Positions 1 to 9,325 of a DNA stretch of 64,000 nt are shown piece by piece; position 1 is the first letter of the stretch; every line of letters starts with the position of its first letter. The stretch is from Thioclava dalianensis (GTDB taxonomy: Bacteria > Pseudomonadota > Alphaproteobacteria > Rhodobacterales > Rhodobacteraceae). The DNA lies in contig NZ_JHEH01000007.1 in assembly GCF_000715505.1 (NCBI RefSeq), forward strand, positions 62,001-126,000, in the 5' to 3' direction. The translations under genes and the position numbers were made by a program. The notes under the pieces were generated by a model. It saw nothing but the letters and a program-made list of their open reading frames with translations, made no database searches and had not been told where the DNA came from.

Positions 1-87
1 GCCCGGATAGGGGGCAAAGGCTCCCTCGCCCTGCACGCTCTCGCGCGGCAGCATGTCGATCAGGGCTTCTCCACAGCTCAGGATCAT
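1..87 (-). CDS. Fructokinase, PfkB family (N-terminal fragment)
   Basis: The gene runs off the left edge. The 29 visible codons begin MILSCGEALIDMLP and continue to GAFAPYPG, the typical N-terminus of bacterial PfkB-family fructokinases and related sugar kinases, where this segment forms the first beta strand and part of the sugar site. A GGGAGG ribosome-binding site lies about 6 bases before the ATG. The substrate, presumably fructose, is inferred from the family only, because the catalytic GAGD motif lies outside the window. Confidence 0.72.
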   Translation of the reverse strand, partial: MILSCGEALIDMLPRESVQGEGAFAPYPG

Positions 88-152
88 CTCGGACCTCCCG
101 TTGATTGCGCTAACATCGCTACACCGCCCAGCCACATCCGACAATCCCTTGG

Positions 153-223
153 CTTTCGACTTCGTGCAAATATCCCGGGGGTGAATTTTGCCCCAAGGGC
201 AAAAGAGGGGGCAGCGCCCCCTC
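153..223 (-). repeat. Hairpin + GGATATTT repeat, intergenic copy downstream of gcvP
   Basis: Read on the minus strand, this starts with a GC hairpin (GAGGGGGC-GCT-GCCCCCTC), continues through about 30 bases, and ends CCCCCGGGATATTTGCACG followed by AAGTCGAAAG. The order and spacing match the 78-bp repeats inside xdhA (33351-33428) and xdhB (35413-35490): palindrome, variable middle, C-tract, GATATTT, then CAAG/GAAG-rich end. It lies just past the gcvP stop in the gcvP direction, and its hairpin doubles as the gcvP terminator. Confidence 0.6.
201..223 (-). terminator. Rho-independent terminator of gcvP
   Basis: A perfect 8-bp GC stem (216-223 with 205-212) with a 3-base loop is followed on the minus strand by TTTT. 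It starts 13 bases after the gcvP stop codon, which suits the end of the gcv operon. It is also the palindromic head of the repeat at 153-223. Confidence 0.8.
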
Positions 224-235
224 CCCCGTGCTCAG

Positions 236-3070
236 TCATTCCGCCGCATAGGCCTCGACGGGCGGACAGGTGCAGATCAGGTTGCGATCGCCAAAGACGT
301 TGTCAACGCGGCCCACGGGCGGCCAGTATTTATCGACCCGGAAGGCACCTGCGGGGAAGCAGCCTGCCTCGCGCGAATAGGCGCGGTCCCAATCGGCCAC
401 AAGATCCTCGACGGTGTGGGGCGCATGGCGCAGCGGGCTGTCCTCGGGCGTGATCTCGCCGCGCTCGACGGCGGAGATTTCGTCGCGGATCGCAAGAAGC
501 GCTGCGATAAAGCGGTCGATCTCGGCCTTGGTCTCGCTCTCCGTGGGCTCGATCATCAGCGTCCCCGAGACCGGAAAGCTCATGGTCGGGGCATGGAAGC
601 CGTTGTCGATCAGCCGTTTGGCAATGTCATCCACGGTGATGCCCACTTCGGTGAAGCCGCGCGTGTCGAGGATGCATTCATGCGCCACCCGACCGCGATT
701 GCCCATGAACAAGATCGGATAGGCCGCCTTGAGGCGTGCTGCGATGTAATTGGCATTCAGGATCGCCACCCGTGTCGCCTGCGTCAGCCCCTCGCCGCCC
801 ATCATCAGGCAATAGGCCCATGAAATCAGCAGGATCGAGGCCGAGCCATAGGGGGCCGCACTCACCGCGCCCTCGCCGTCCTGGGTTTGCGAATGCCCCG
901 GAAGGAAAGGCGCCAGATGCGCGCCCACACCAATCGGCCCCATGCCCGGACCACCGCCGCCATGCGGGATCGCGAAGGTCTTGTGCAGGTTGAGGTGGCT
1001 CACATCGCCGCCGATCTCGCCGGGTTTCACAAGCCCGACCATCGCGTTCATATTGGCCCCGTCGATATAGACCTGCCCGCCATGGGTATGGGTGATCTCG
1101 CAGACCTGCCGAACGGTTTCCTCGAACACGCCATGGGTCGAAGGATAGGTAATCATGCAGGCGGCCAGCTTGTCGCCTGCCGCTTTCGCCTTGGCTTCGA
1201 AATCCTCGATATCGACATCGCCATTGGGCGCGGATTTCACGACCACGACCTTCATCCCCGCCATCTGCGCAGAGGCCGGGTTGGTGCCATGCGCCGACAT
1301 CGGGATCAGGCAGATATCGCGCTGATCATCGCCGCGCGAACGGTGGTAGGCCGCAATCGTCAGCAACCCCGCATATTCGCCCTGCGCGCCCGAATTGGGC
1401 TGCATCGAGAAGGCGTCATAGCCGGTGATCTCGCACAGCTTCTCGGTCAGATCGGCAATCGCCTCGTGATAGCCCTCGGCCTGATCGGCGGGCACAAACG
1501 GATGGAGCGAGCCAAATTCCGGCCATGTAAGCGGCATCATTTCGGCGGCCGCATTGAGCTTCATCGTGCAGGAGCCCAGAGGAATCATCGCCCGATCCAG
1601 CGCCAGATCGCGATCCGACAGGCGGCGCATATAGCGCATCATCTCGGATTCCGCGCGGTTCATGTGAAAGACCGGATGGGTCAGATACGCGCTCTCGCGC
1701 AGCATCGCCTCGGGCACGCCCAGCCGTCCCGGCTGCGGCCCACCCATCTCGATCCCGAACGCGTCGAGCAGACGCCGGACGATCCCCTCATCGGTGGTCT
1801 CGTCAATCGAGATCCCGACCCGGTCGCGCCCGACCTTGCGCAGGTTGATCCCGCGATGGCGTGCGGCGGCCATGATGCCTTGCTGACCCACCCCTACGCG
1901 CACGGTGAGCGTGTCGAAAAACGCCTCTGGCTCAACCTCGGCACCCGCCGCCCGCAGCGCATCGGCCACCTGCGTGGTGATGAAATGCACCCGCTCGGCG
2001 ATGGCACGCAGACCCATGGGCCCGTGAAACACCGCATAGAAGCTCGCCATTACCGCCAGCAGCGCCTGCGCGGTGCAGACGTTCGAGGTGGCCTTCTCGC
2101 GGCGGATATGCTGCTCGCGGGTTTGCAGGCTCAGCCGGTAGGCGCGATTGCCGCGCTTATCGACAGAGACACCCACGATCCGACCCGGCATCGCGCGCTT
2201 CATGCTGTCTTGGCAGGACATGAACCCGGCATGCGGGCCGCCATAGCCCATCGGCACTCCGAAGCGCTGCGCCGAGCCCACCGCGATATCCGCGCCCATC
2301 GCGCCCGGCTCCTTGAGCAGGCAGAGCGCCAGCAGATCCGTCGCGACAATCGCCACGGCCTTTGCCTCATGCAACGCGCTGCAGGCATCGGTGAAATCGC
2401 GCACATCGCCATAGGTGCCGGGATATTGGAAGATCGCCCCAAAGACCGCCTCGGCCTGCAGATCCTCCGGCGCGCCCACGATCACCTCGATGCCCAAAGG
2501 TGCTGCGCGGGTACGGATCACGTCGATGGTCTGCGGGTGGCAATCGCGATCCACGAAGAACGCGGTCGCCTTGGATTTCGACACGCGCTGCGCCATCGCC
2601 ATGGCTTCAGCCGCCGCCGTCGCCTCATCGAGCAGCGAGGCATTGGCGACCGGCAGCCCGGTCAGATCCGACACCATCGTCTGGAAGTTCAAAAGCGCCT
2701 CAAGCCGCCCCTGCGCGATCTCGGGTTGGTAGGGCGTATAGGCGGTATACCAAGCGGGGTTTTCCAAGATATTGCGCTGGATCGCGGGCGGCGTGACCGT
2801 GCCGTAATAGCCCTGCCCGATAAGGCTTACCATCACCCGGTTCTTCTTGCCGACCTCTTGCATCTTTTGCAGCAAGCCATATTCAGTCAGCGGCGCCCAG
2901 CTCAGCGGGCTGTCCTGCCGGATCGATTTCGGCACCGTCTCATCGATCAGCGCATCGAGGTCACGCGCCCCCACCGCCTTGAGCATCTCGGCCATCTCAC
3001 CGGGCGCAGGCCCGATATGGCGGCGATTGGCGAAGTCATAGGTGTCGTAGGTCGTGGGGGTAAAGCTCAT
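236..3070 (-). CDS. gcvP: Glycine dehydrogenase (decarboxylating), P protein
   Basis: This is the P protein of the glycine cleavage system. It decarboxylates glycine with pyridoxal phosphate and passes the aminomethyl group to the lipoyl arm of GcvH. At 944 residues it is the single-chain form, close to the usual 950-960. The PLP lysine is K697 in the motif HLNLHKTF, followed by the glycine-rich loop [11 protein letters not shown]. The N-terminal half carries the duplicated aminotransferase-like domain, including TNVCTAQ-type and MPGRIVGVS segments. It is the last gene of gcvT-gcvH-VOC-gcvP, starts 7 bases after the VOC gene and ends at a strong terminator. Control is probably by the glycine riboswitch upstream of gcvT. 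Confidence 0.97.
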   Translation of the reverse strand: MSFTPTTYDTYDFANRRHIGPAPGEMAEMLKAVGARDLDALIDETVPKSIRQDSPLSWAPLTEYGLLQKMQEVGKKNRVMVSLIGQGYYGTVTPPAIQRNILENPAWYTAYTPYQPEIAQGRLEALLNFQTMVSDLTGLPVANASLLDEATAAAEAMAMAQRVSKSKATAFFVDRDCHPQTIDVIRTRAAPLGIEVIVGAPEDLQAEAVFGAIFQYPGTYGDVRDFTDACSALHEAKAVAIVATDLLALCLLKEPGAMGADIAVGSAQRFGVPMGYGGPHAGFMSCQDSMKRAMPGRIVGVSVDKRGNRAYRLSLQTREQHIRREKATSNVCTAQALLAVMASFYAVFHGPMGLRAIAERVHFITTQVADALRAAGAEVEPEAFFDTLTVRVGVGQQGIMAAARHRGINLRKVGRDRVGISIDETTDEGIVRRLLDAFGIEMGGPQPGRLGVPEAMLRESAYLTHPVFHMNRAESEMMRYMRRLSDRDLALDRAMIPLGSCTMKLNAAAEMMPLTWPEFGSLHPFVPADQAEGYHEAIADLTEKLCEITGYDAFSMQPNSGAQGEYAGLLTIAAYHRSRGDDQRDICLIPMSAHGTNPASAQMAGMKVVVVKSAPNGDVDIEDFEAKAKAAGDKLAACMITYPSTHGVFEETVRQVCEITHTHGGQVYIDGANMNAMVGLVKPGEIGGDVSHLNLHKTFAIPHGGGGPGMGPIGVGAHLAPFLPGHSQTQDGEGAVSAAPYGSASILLISWAYCLMMGGEGLTQATRVAILNANYIAARLKAAYPILFMGNRGRVAHECILDTRGFTEVGITVDDIAKRLIDNGFHAPTMSFPVSGTLMIEPTESETKAEIDRFIAALLAIRDEISAVERGEITPEDSPLRHAPHTVEDLVADWDRAYSREAGCFPAGAFRVDKYWPPVGRVDNVFGDRNLICTCPPVEAYAAE

Positions 3071-3077
3071 GGCGTCC

Positions 3078-3428
3078 TCAATTGTGGCAGACGATATTGA
3101 TCAGCGTTCCGGTCGGATCGCGCAGATAGAAGCGGCGCACGCCCCAAGGCTCCGAGACCGGGCCATAGGGGATCTCGGCGCCAAGGGCACGGGCCTTGGC
3201 CAGCACCGGCTCCAGCGCGTCGACCGCGACCGAGATCTGGGGCAGCTCGGTTCCCGAACCGCCCTGAGAGGCCACGCTCAGCTGGACCGGGGCGCTCTCG
3301 CCCGTGCCCAGCGTCGCGATAAAGCCGTGATCCATCAGCAGATCGAGCCCTAGCAAGTCGCGATAAAACGCAGCGAGCGCCGCCGGGTCATCACTGTGCA
3401 GATTGGCTACGATCCGTTGGACCGTCAT
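3078..3428 (-). CDS. VOC (glyoxalase/bleomycin-resistance) superfamily protein in the gcv operon
   Basis: A 116-residue single VOC protein: an N-terminal beta-alpha-beta unit ([19 protein letters not shown]) and a C-terminal half ending [17 protein letters not shown], the usual VOC strand with the DPTG turn. These modules dimerise and often bind a metal, but the substrate is unknown here. The ATG overlaps the gcvH stop by 4 bases (ATGA), and gcvP follows after 7 bases, so it is co-translated with the glycine cleavage genes. A link to glycine or one-carbon metabolism is inferred from position only. Confidence 0.8.
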   Translation of the reverse strand: MTVQRIVANLHSDDPAALAAFYRDLLGLDLLMDHGFIATLGTGESAPVQLSVASQGGSGTELPQISVAVDALEPVLAKARALGAEIPYGPVSEPWGVRRFYLRDPTGTLINIVCHN

Positions 3429-3784
3429 CCGATGAAGTCCTTGTAGGCGGCCTCATCCATGAAGTCGTCCAGCGCAGAGCTGTCGGCGAGCTTCATCTTG
3501 AAGAACCACGCCTTGCCGGTCGGGTCCTCATTCACGAGGCCGGGATTGTCGGCCAGATCCTCGTTGATCTCGACGATCTCACCATCAAGCGGCGCCATGA
3601 TGTCAGAGGCGGCCTTGACGCTTTCGATCACGCAGATCTCGTCGCCCTTGGACACTTCTGCGCCGGGCTCAGGCAGCTCGACAAAAACGACATCGCCCAG
3701 TTGCTCGGAGGCATGGGCGGTAATGCCGACGATCACCAGATCGCCCTCGGGCTTGAGCCATTCGTGGTCTTGAGTGAATTTCAT
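3425..3784 (-). CDS. gcvH: Glycine cleavage system H protein
   Basis: A 119-residue lipoyl carrier that shuttles the aminomethyl intermediate between GcvP, GcvT and dihydrolipoamide dehydrogenase. The lipoylation site is K57 in [12 protein letters not shown], and the N-terminus [14 protein letters not shown] is typical. Length matches the family (about 120-130). It lies 23 bases after gcvT and overlaps the VOC gene by 4 bases. Confidence 0.97.
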   Translation of the reverse strand: MKFTQDHEWLKPEGDLVIVGITAHASEQLGDVVFVELPEPGAEVSKGDEICVIESVKAASDIMAPLDGEIVEINEDLADNPGLVNEDPTGKAWFFKMKLADSSALDDFMDEAAYKDFIG

Positions 3785-3807
3785 GTGGGGTCTCCCTGTC
3801 GCAGGTC

Positions 3808-4911
3808 TTAGCGTTTGTAGGTTGTGGGTTGGAACGGCATAGGCGCAATCGTGGCAGGCAGGCGCTTGCCGCGCACCTCGCCATAAACGGTCGTGCCCTC
3901 GGTCAGATCGGACGGCAGATAGGCCATCGCCAGCGGCCCACCGATCGAGGGGCCAAAGCCGCCAGAGGTAATTTTGCCGATGGCTGTGCCGCCCTCGGAT
4001 AGCGCGAAAATCTCGACGCCTTCGCGCATCGGGGCGCGGCCCTCGGGGCGCAGACCGACGCGCTTGCGCGCGGTCCCGTCCTCAAGCTGGGCGAGGATGG
4101 TATCGGCACCCGGAAATCCGCCCGCCCGCGCCCCGCCCGTGCGGCGCGCCTTCTGGATCGCCCAAGCGAGATTGGCCTCAATCGGCGTGGTGGTGGTGTC
4201 GATATCATGGCCATAGAGGCACAGCCCCGCCTCAAGACGGAGGCTGTCGCGCGCGCCCAGACCGATGGGCGCGACCGCCTCATTCGCGAGCAAGGCACGG
4301 GCAAACGCCTCGGCCTCCGGCGCGGGCACCGAGATTTCATAGCCGTCCTCGCCCGTATAACCCGAGCGAGAGATCCACAGCTCAGAGCCCTGCCAGTCGA
4401 ACGTGGCCACATCCATGAAGCGCATCGCGGCCACGCCGGGCACGAGGGCGTCGAGCGCGCCTTCCGCCGCAGGTCCTTGCAGCGCCAGAAGCGCCCGATC
4501 GGTGATCTCCTGCACGCCCTCGATATGGGCGCACATATGCGCCAGATCGGCTTGCTTGCAGGCCGCATTGACCACGACAAACAGGTGATCGCCGCGATTG
4601 GCGACCATCAGGTCATCGAGAATACCGCCCTGCGCATCGGTGAACATCGCATAGCGCTGGCGACCTTCGGCCAAGGCGACCAGGCTCACAGGGACCAGCG
4701 CCTCGAGGGCCTCAGCCGCACCCGCACCGGGCACGATCACCTGCCCCATATGGCTGACATCGAACAGTCCGGCCTGCGCGCGGGTGTGCAGATGCTCGCC
4801 CATCACGCCCATCGGATATTGCACCGGCATCGCATAGCCCGCAAACGGCACCATCTTGGCGCCCAGTTCGAGATGCAGATCGTAAAGTGGTGTCTTTTCG
4901 AGATCGCTCAT
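3808..4911 (-). CDS. gcvT: Glycine cleavage system T protein (aminomethyltransferase)
   Basis: GcvT transfers the one-carbon unit from the aminomethyl-lipoyl arm of GcvH to tetrahydrofolate, releasing ammonia. The protein has 367 residues, with N-terminus [20 protein letters not shown], the folate-site segment FDVSHMGQ and [12 protein letters not shown], all family hallmarks. I chose the ATG at 4911, reading MSDLEKTPL, because GGGAAGAGG stands just before it and the upstream codons (to 5013) run into the riboswitch leader and do not resemble GcvT. It is the first gene of the gcv operon. Confidence 0.95.
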   Translation of the reverse strand: MSDLEKTPLYDLHLELGAKMVPFAGYAMPVQYPMGVMGEHLHTRAQAGLFDVSHMGQVIVPGAGAAEALEALVPVSLVALAEGRQRYAMFTDAQGGILDDLMVANRGDHLFVVVNAACKQADLAHMCAHIEGVQEITDRALLALQGPAAEGALDALVPGVAAMRFMDVATFDWQGSELWISRSGYTGEDGYEISVPAPEAEAFARALLANEAVAPIGLGARDSLRLEAGLCLYGHDIDTTTTPIEANLAWAIQKARRTGGARAGGFPGADTILAQLEDGTARKRVGLRPEGRAPMREGVEIFALSEGGTAIGKITSGGFGPSIGGPLAMAYLPSDLTEGTTVYGEVRGKRLPATIAPMPFQPTTYKR

Positions 4912-4993
4912 TCCGGCCTCTTCCCCTTGCGCCGGATCGCCCGGCATCGACAAATGGGCCAAACGACCCGTGCGATGCCCCCTCTGTCCGTGC

Positions 4994-5158
4994 CGCCCCC
5001 TTGTCCGGGGCAAGCGCCTGAGATCGTTATCCCTTCGGCGGGCGCGTGCAGCGCCACTCTCCAGAGTCCTTGGCTGGATGCGGTCCTTTTGCCTGAGAGT
5101 TTACCGGGGCGGTTGCTCCTTCGGCACCGCGATTTGCATCGCAGCTTCTCCCGTATCC
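4994..5158 (-). promoter_or_regulatory. Tandem glycine riboswitch upstream of gcvT
   Basis: On the minus strand two glycine-aptamer cores follow each other. The first, at about 5158-5082, contains GGTGCCGAAGGAGCAACC and then AACTCTCAGGCAAAAGGAC. The second, at about 5072-4994, contains GACTCTGGAGAGTG, CGCCGAAGGGATAACG, ATCTCAGGCGC and GGACAAGGGGGC. The order and conserved boxes match the tandem glycine riboswitch known to control gcv operons. It ends about 80 bases before the gcvT start. In most such operons glycine turns expression on. Exact outer borders are approximate. Confidence 0.93.
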
Positions 5159-5270
5159 AACGAGACTCCGAATAGCGGAGCGAAGCCGGTCCTGACAAGC
5201 CCGATTCGCCAAATGCGGCGCTTGCGCGCCAAAACCGACCAAAGCGGGAGCGCAAATGCCCAAGCAACAG

Positions 5271-5308
5271 GCAGGTTCAGACCTCGGAGGCAGGTTCAAA
5301 CCTCGGAG
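5271..5308. repeat. 19-bp tandem duplication at the end of pfkB
   Basis: Two adjacent 19-bp copies (5271-5289 and 5290-5308), of form GCAGGTTCARACCTCGGAG, differ at one base. The copy at 5290-5308 holds the pfkB stop codon. The other lies just beyond it, so the duplication copied the last codons and stop into the non-coding flank. Confidence 0.8.
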
Positions 5309-6243
5309 ACGGGGCATTGCGCGCGCAATCGGCGCATATCAGAGGCCCGACACAGATCGGTGGCGGGCGACATCACCGCAGCCGAAGCCGCGGCCGCCCC
5401 ATCTTGCAACGCCTCGGGGAGCGACTTGCCGCGCGACAGCGCCAGAGTGAAGGCCGCAACGAAACTGTCGCCCGCCCCCACTTTCGAGACCACCGGCACG
5501 CGGGCTGCCTGAGCAAACCAGCGCGCCTCGCGCGTGGCCAGCACGTTGCCCTCGCCACCACGCGCGACCAGCACCACCTCGGCCACCCCGCGCTGCACGA
5601 GATCTTGCGCGAAATCGGCACTGTCGGCGCGTTCGGGCAAGGGACGCCCCGCCAGCTCTTCGGCCTCAAGCGCATCCATCCGCAGCAGCCCGGCGGGCGG
5701 CGCGGTCGCGCTCAGCAGATGGTGCAGCGGGGGGCCGGATGTGTCGAGAAACAGCCGCGCCTGCGTGCGGGAGATCCGCGCGGCAAGCTGTGCGGGGAAA
5801 TCCGGCGGCACGCCGGGGGGCTGGCTGCCCGAAAGCACGACGATCCCGCCCTCGGGGGCCGCGCGCGCAATCCGCGACAGCGCCCGGCTGACATCGCGCG
5901 CGCTCCATTCCGGCCCCGGCATCACGAAGCGATATTGCGCGCCGGTGCTCTGATCCGTGGCCGTGAGGCTCAGGCGGGTCTCCCCCGGCGCGGGAAAGGC
6001 GCAAACCCCGATCCCCGCCGCCGCGAGAAGACGCATCACCTGATCCCCGTTCGGCCCGCCAAGCGCCGCAAAGGCCGTCGAATTGCCGCCCAAAGCCGCA
6101 ATCGCACGACTCACATTGAGCCCGCCACCGCCCGGATCGCTTAAAGGATGGGAGCAGCGCAGCTTGCGCTCGGGCTGCACAGCCTCGGTCGTCACTGCGA
6201 GATCCACGGTCGGATTGAGCGTGATTGTGAGGATCGCTGTCAT
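5296..6243 (-). CDS. pfkB: PfkB-family hexose-phosphate kinase (6-phosphofructokinase II type)
   Basis: A 315-residue ribokinase-fold kinase. It resembles E. coli PfkB: KLRCSHPLSDPGGGGLNVSR, GAQYRFVMPGPEW, and the anion-hole/catalytic motif VGAGDS with D259 as probable catalytic base. E. coli PfkB uses ATP to phosphorylate fructose 6-phosphate; the related LacC/FruK enzymes use tagatose 6-phosphate or fructose 1-phosphate, and sequence alone does not exclude these. The ATG at 6243 follows GGGAGCATGAG. A nearer ATG four bases after the GGGAG is out of frame and stops at once. It is probably separate from the gcv operon, because the riboswitch lies between them. Confidence 0.85.
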   Translation of the reverse strand: MTAILTITLNPTVDLAVTTEAVQPERKLRCSHPLSDPGGGGLNVSRAIAALGGNSTAFAALGGPNGDQVMRLLAAAGIGVCAFPAPGETRLSLTATDQSTGAQYRFVMPGPEWSARDVSRALSRIARAAPEGGIVVLSGSQPPGVPPDFPAQLAARISRTQARLFLDTSGPPLHHLLSATAPPAGLLRMDALEAEELAGRPLPERADSADFAQDLVQRGVAEVVLVARGGEGNVLATREARWFAQAARVPVVSKVGAGDSFVAAFTLALSRGKSLPEALQDGAAAASAAVMSPATDLCRASDMRRLRAQCPVSEV

Positions 6244-6363
6244 CTCATGCTCCCTTTTCACCCGAAAGCACGGGACCGCCACCGCCCGCGCTAGCCCCAC
6301 CACAAGAGCGCGGCTGCACGCGGAATGCAATCGCGCGCAGCCCGGCCACCGGCTCACCCCGTT

Positions 6364-6397
6364 CAAAGAAAAGGGACCGCCACGATGTGGCGGCCCC
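6364..6397 (-). terminator. Rho-independent terminator after the MBL-fold gene
   Basis: On the minus strand an 11-bp stem (GGGGCCGCCAC / GTGGCGGTCCC, one G-U pair) with a 3-base ATC loop is followed by TTTTCTTTG. It lies about 30 bases past the stop of the gene at 6429-7361 and about 120 bases before pfkB, separating the two units. Confidence 0.85.
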
Positions 6398-6428
6398 GGA
6401 AAGGTGGCGTCTGGCCTGCGCGCAGGGC

Positions 6429-7361
6429 TCAGACGTTGAGCTGATAGGCCATCGACACGAAGCGGAAGCCGGGGCCCGAGGGCTCCAGATAGCCCACACC
6501 GGGAAACGGCATGTGATAGCCCACAAAGGCCACCCGATCCGCGGCGATCATGCCCAGAAGGGATTTGCGCGTGGCGGCGGCCGCTTCTTTGTCCATGTCA
6601 AAACGCACTTCCCATTCGGGGCGGCGCAGCGACCAGACGAAGTGATTGGCGGTATCGGCGGCCAGAACGAGGCTCTGATCCCCGCTCTCGACCCGGTAGG
6701 CCATATGACCCGGCGTATGACCGAAGGCCTCGACCGCCGTGATGCCAGAGACCACCGAATCGCCGCCCTTGAGGAAGGTGAACTGATCGGCCAGCGGGCG
6801 CACCTTGCTTTCGAAGGTATCATTGCCTGCCTGCGACCAATGATCGAACTCGGCTTGGCCGGTAACGTATTTCGCATTGGCAAAGGTCGTCCCCGCCTCG
6901 CCGCGCAAGCCACCGATGTGATCGCCATGCATATGGGTAATCACGACCGTGGTGATGTCTTCGGGCGTATGCCCGGCGGCCATCAGCGCGGCGGTCATCC
7001 CTTCCGGGTTAAGGCCGGTGTCGAACAGGATCTTCTCGGACCCGGTCTCAATCAGGGTCGGCGTGAAGAAGTTCAAAGAGGTATCGGTCGGAATGAACGC
7101 CTCTTTCGAAAGGGCTGCGAAATCTTCGGGGCTGGCATTGGTGCCGAACGTGCCCTGCGGCTCGCTCAGAGGGCGGGTGCCCGCAAGCAGCGTGGTCACC
7201 GTCATGTCGCCCACCGTCATCCGGCGATAGGGCGGGATATCGGGCTTCGCCTCGGGTTCGGTCTGCGCAAAGGCGGCCTGCGCACCGATCAAGGCGGGGG
7301 CTGCGGGCAGCACGGCTGCCGCCTTGAGCGCGGTTCTTCGTGTCATGAACGTCCTCGTCAT
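6429..7361 (-). CDS. Exported metallo-beta-lactamase-fold hydrolase
   Basis: A 310-residue protein with the metal-binding motif THMHGDHIGG (H143, H145, D147, H148), further motif residues in FGHTPGHMAYRV and a late histidine in VGYHMPFPG. This is the class B-like MBL hydrolase core found in lactonases, arylsulfatases and glyoxalase II relatives; the substrate is not evident. The N-terminus MTRTFMTRRTALKAAAVLP ending AFAQ is a Tat-type signal peptide, so it probably acts in the periplasm after folding with metal. The start at 7361 has GGGAGACAG before it. It ends at a strong terminator. Confidence 0.85.
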   Translation of the reverse strand: MTRTFMTRRTALKAAAVLPAAPALIGAQAAFAQTEPEAKPDIPPYRRMTVGDMTVTTLLAGTRPLSEPQGTFGTNASPEDFAALSKEAFIPTDTSLNFFTPTLIETGSEKILFDTGLNPEGMTAALMAAGHTPEDITTVVITHMHGDHIGGLRGEAGTTFANAKYVTGQAEFDHWSQAGNDTFESKVRPLADQFTFLKGGDSVVSGITAVEAFGHTPGHMAYRVESGDQSLVLAADTANHFVWSLRRPEWEVRFDMDKEAAAATRKSLLGMIAADRVAFVGYHMPFPGVGYLEPSGPGFRFVSMAYQLNV

Positions 7362-7459
7362 CTCTGTCTCCCTGTGGCTGATTAACGATACTCCCAAGCC
7401 AGCCGGGCACCCGTGGCGCCAGCTGACAGATATTAAAACGCGCAAACGCCAAGATCGGT

Positions 7460-7873
7460 TCAATCCCACCAGCGATCAATTTCGGCGATCTGCGCATCCG
7501 ACCATCCTAGATGATGCGCGAGCTCGTGCACATAGACATGGCTCACCAGCGCATCGAGCGTGATATCGCCCCGCGCGATCCACTCATCGAGGATGGCGCG
7601 GCGAAACAGCCAGATCACATCGGCATGGCCGCCCGGATCCATCACCGATTTCGCCGTCAGCGGCACGCCCTCATAAAGCCCGGTGAGCGCGAAGGGATCG
7701 TCCATACCGAGATCGCGCAGCAGATCGTCGGGGGCCAGATCCTCGACCCGGATCGCGACATCGCGCGCAGCGGCGGCAAATTCCGCAGGCAGGGCGGAGC
7801 GCGCGGCCTCTGCAAGCGCTGCAAAATCATCGAGATCCGGGGCGGTGACGCCCGCCCAGTCGCTTTGTGCCAT
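7460..7873 (-). CDS. Small metallopeptidase-like protein (zincin family)
   Basis: A 137-residue protein ending SHVYVHELAHHLGWSDAQI, with the zinc motif HELAH at residues 116-120. This matches the short minimal-zincin family (Pfam Zincin_1) common in alphaproteobacteria and actinobacteria. The fold predicts a single zinc site, but proteolytic activity is not established for these proteins. The ATG at 7873 has AAGGAG six bases upstream; the longer upstream reading has no homology. It lies divergent to gltX. Confidence 0.85.
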   Translation of the reverse strand: MAQSDWAGVTAPDLDDFAALAEAARSALPAEFAAAARDVAIRVEDLAPDDLLRDLGMDDPFALTGLYEGVPLTAKSVMDPGGHADVIWLFRRAILDEWIARGDITLDALVSHVYVHELAHHLGWSDAQIAEIDRWWD

Positions 7874-7973
7874 CGTCGTCTCCTTACTGCACGGCGGCTG
7901 CATCCGCTGGCCCTCGATATGGACAATCGATGCGCTCTGTGAAAGAGCAGGCAGCAACTAGGAGTATCCGCCG

Positions 7974-9302
7974 ATGACCACCGTGACCCGCTTTGCCCCT
8001 TCGCCCACCGGATATATCCATGTGGGCAATCTGCGCACCGCGCTGATGAATTACCTGATCGCCCGTAAGACCGGGGGCCAGTTCATCCTGCGCCTCGACG
8101 ATACCGATCAGGAACGCTCGAAGCAGGAATATATCGACGCGCTGAAAGCGGATCTGGAATGGCTGGGCCTCGAATGGGACCGCGAAGAGCGCCAATCGCT
8201 GCGCCTTGAGCGCTATGCGGAGGTCGCCGAGACGTTGAAAGCCGACGGGAAGCTCTACGAGTGCTTTGAAAGCCCGACCGAGCTGGATCTCAAGCGCAAG
8301 AAGCAGCTCAATATGGGCCGCCCCCCGGTCTATGATCGCGCCTCCCTGCATCTGAGCGAGGCCGAGAAAGAGGCCGCGCGCGCCGAGGGCAAGGAAGGCT
8401 ACTGGCGCTTCAAGCTGGAACTTGAGCGGATCGAATGGGCTGACGGGATCTTGGGCGACCTGTCGATTGACGCGGCCAGCGTGTCCGATCCGGTGCTAAT
8501 CAAGGCCTCGGGTCAGGTGCTTTATACCTTCGCCTCGCCTGTGGATGATGCCGATATGGGCATCACCCATATCGTGCGCGGTGGCGATCACGTGACCAAT
8601 ACCGCGACCCAGATCCAGATCATCGAAGCGATCGGCGGCAAGGTTCCGAGCTTTGCCCACCACTCGCTGCTGACCGGCCCGCAGGGCGAAGAGCTGTCCA
8701 AGCGCCTCGGCGCGCTCTCGATCCGCGATCTGCGCGCCCAAGGCATCGCCCCCGAGGCGCTGTTGTCGATGATGGCGCGGCTTGGCTCCAGCCAGCCGAT
8801 TGAGCTGAAAATGTCGCTCGACGAGTTGGCCGAGGGTTTTGAGTTGAGCCAGTTCGGCTCGGCCCCCACCAAGTTCGACGCAGAAGACCTGATCCCGCTG
8901 ACCCGCATGCGCAACCAGCATCTGCCCTTCGCATCCGTGCGCGAACAGATTGCAGAGCTTGGCATTCCCGACGCACAGGCCGAGCAGTTCTGGGCCGTGG
9001 CCTCGCAAAATATCGACAAGCTCAGCGATCTCGATCACTGGGCCGATCTGTGCCTGAATGGCGCAGAGCCGGTGATTGCCGAGGAAGATCGCGCGTTCAT
9101 CGCCACGGCCATGACGCTGCTGCCCGAGGCGCCCTATACCGAGACCACGTGGAAAGACTGGACCACAGCGGTCAAAGAGGCGACTGGGCGCAAGGGTAAG
9201 GGGCTGTTCATGCCGCTGCGCCTTGCGGTGACCGGCCAGCCGCACGGCCCCGACATGGCCAGCCTGATGCCGCTGCTGCACAAAGTGCGCGCGCGCGGAT
9301 AA
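7974..9302 (+). CDS. gltX: Glutamyl-tRNA synthetase
   Basis: A class I aminoacyl-tRNA synthetase that charges tRNA-Glu and, in bacteria lacking GlnRS, often also tRNA-Gln for transamidation. The HIGH-type signature is HVGN (residues 16-19) in FAPSPTGYIHVGNLRTAL, and the KMSKS equivalent is LSKR in GEELSKRLGALS. At 442 residues it is at the short end of the family. Alphaproteobacteria often carry two gltX copies, so it may be either the discriminating or non-discriminating one. AGGAG lies before the ATG. Confidence 0.95.
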   Translation: MTTVTRFAPSPTGYIHVGNLRTALMNYLIARKTGGQFILRLDDTDQERSKQEYIDALKADLEWLGLEWDREERQSLRLERYAEVAETLKADGKLYECFESPTELDLKRKKQLNMGRPPVYDRASLHLSEAEKEAARAEGKEGYWRFKLELERIEWADGILGDLSIDAASVSDPVLIKASGQVLYTFASPVDDADMGITHIVRGGDHVTNTATQIQIIEAIGGKVPSFAHHSLLTGPQGEELSKRLGALSIRDLRAQGIAPEALLSMMARLGSSQPIELKMSLDELAEGFELSQFGSAPTKFDAEDLIPLTRMRNQHLPFASVREQIAELGIPDAQAEQFWAVASQNIDKLSDLDHWADLCLNGAEPVIAEEDRAFIATAMTLLPEAPYTETTWKDWTTAVKEATGRKGKGLFMPLRLAVTGQPHGPDMASLMPLLHKVRARG

Positions 9303-9325
9303 ACCCGCGCGGCGCCGGGCGCGGT

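Noticed and set aside
887-3100. 737-codon plus-strand open frame
   Set aside because: It is antisense to gcvP, rich in Arg/His/Gly/Ala as expected from GC-rich codon complement, and shows no domain.
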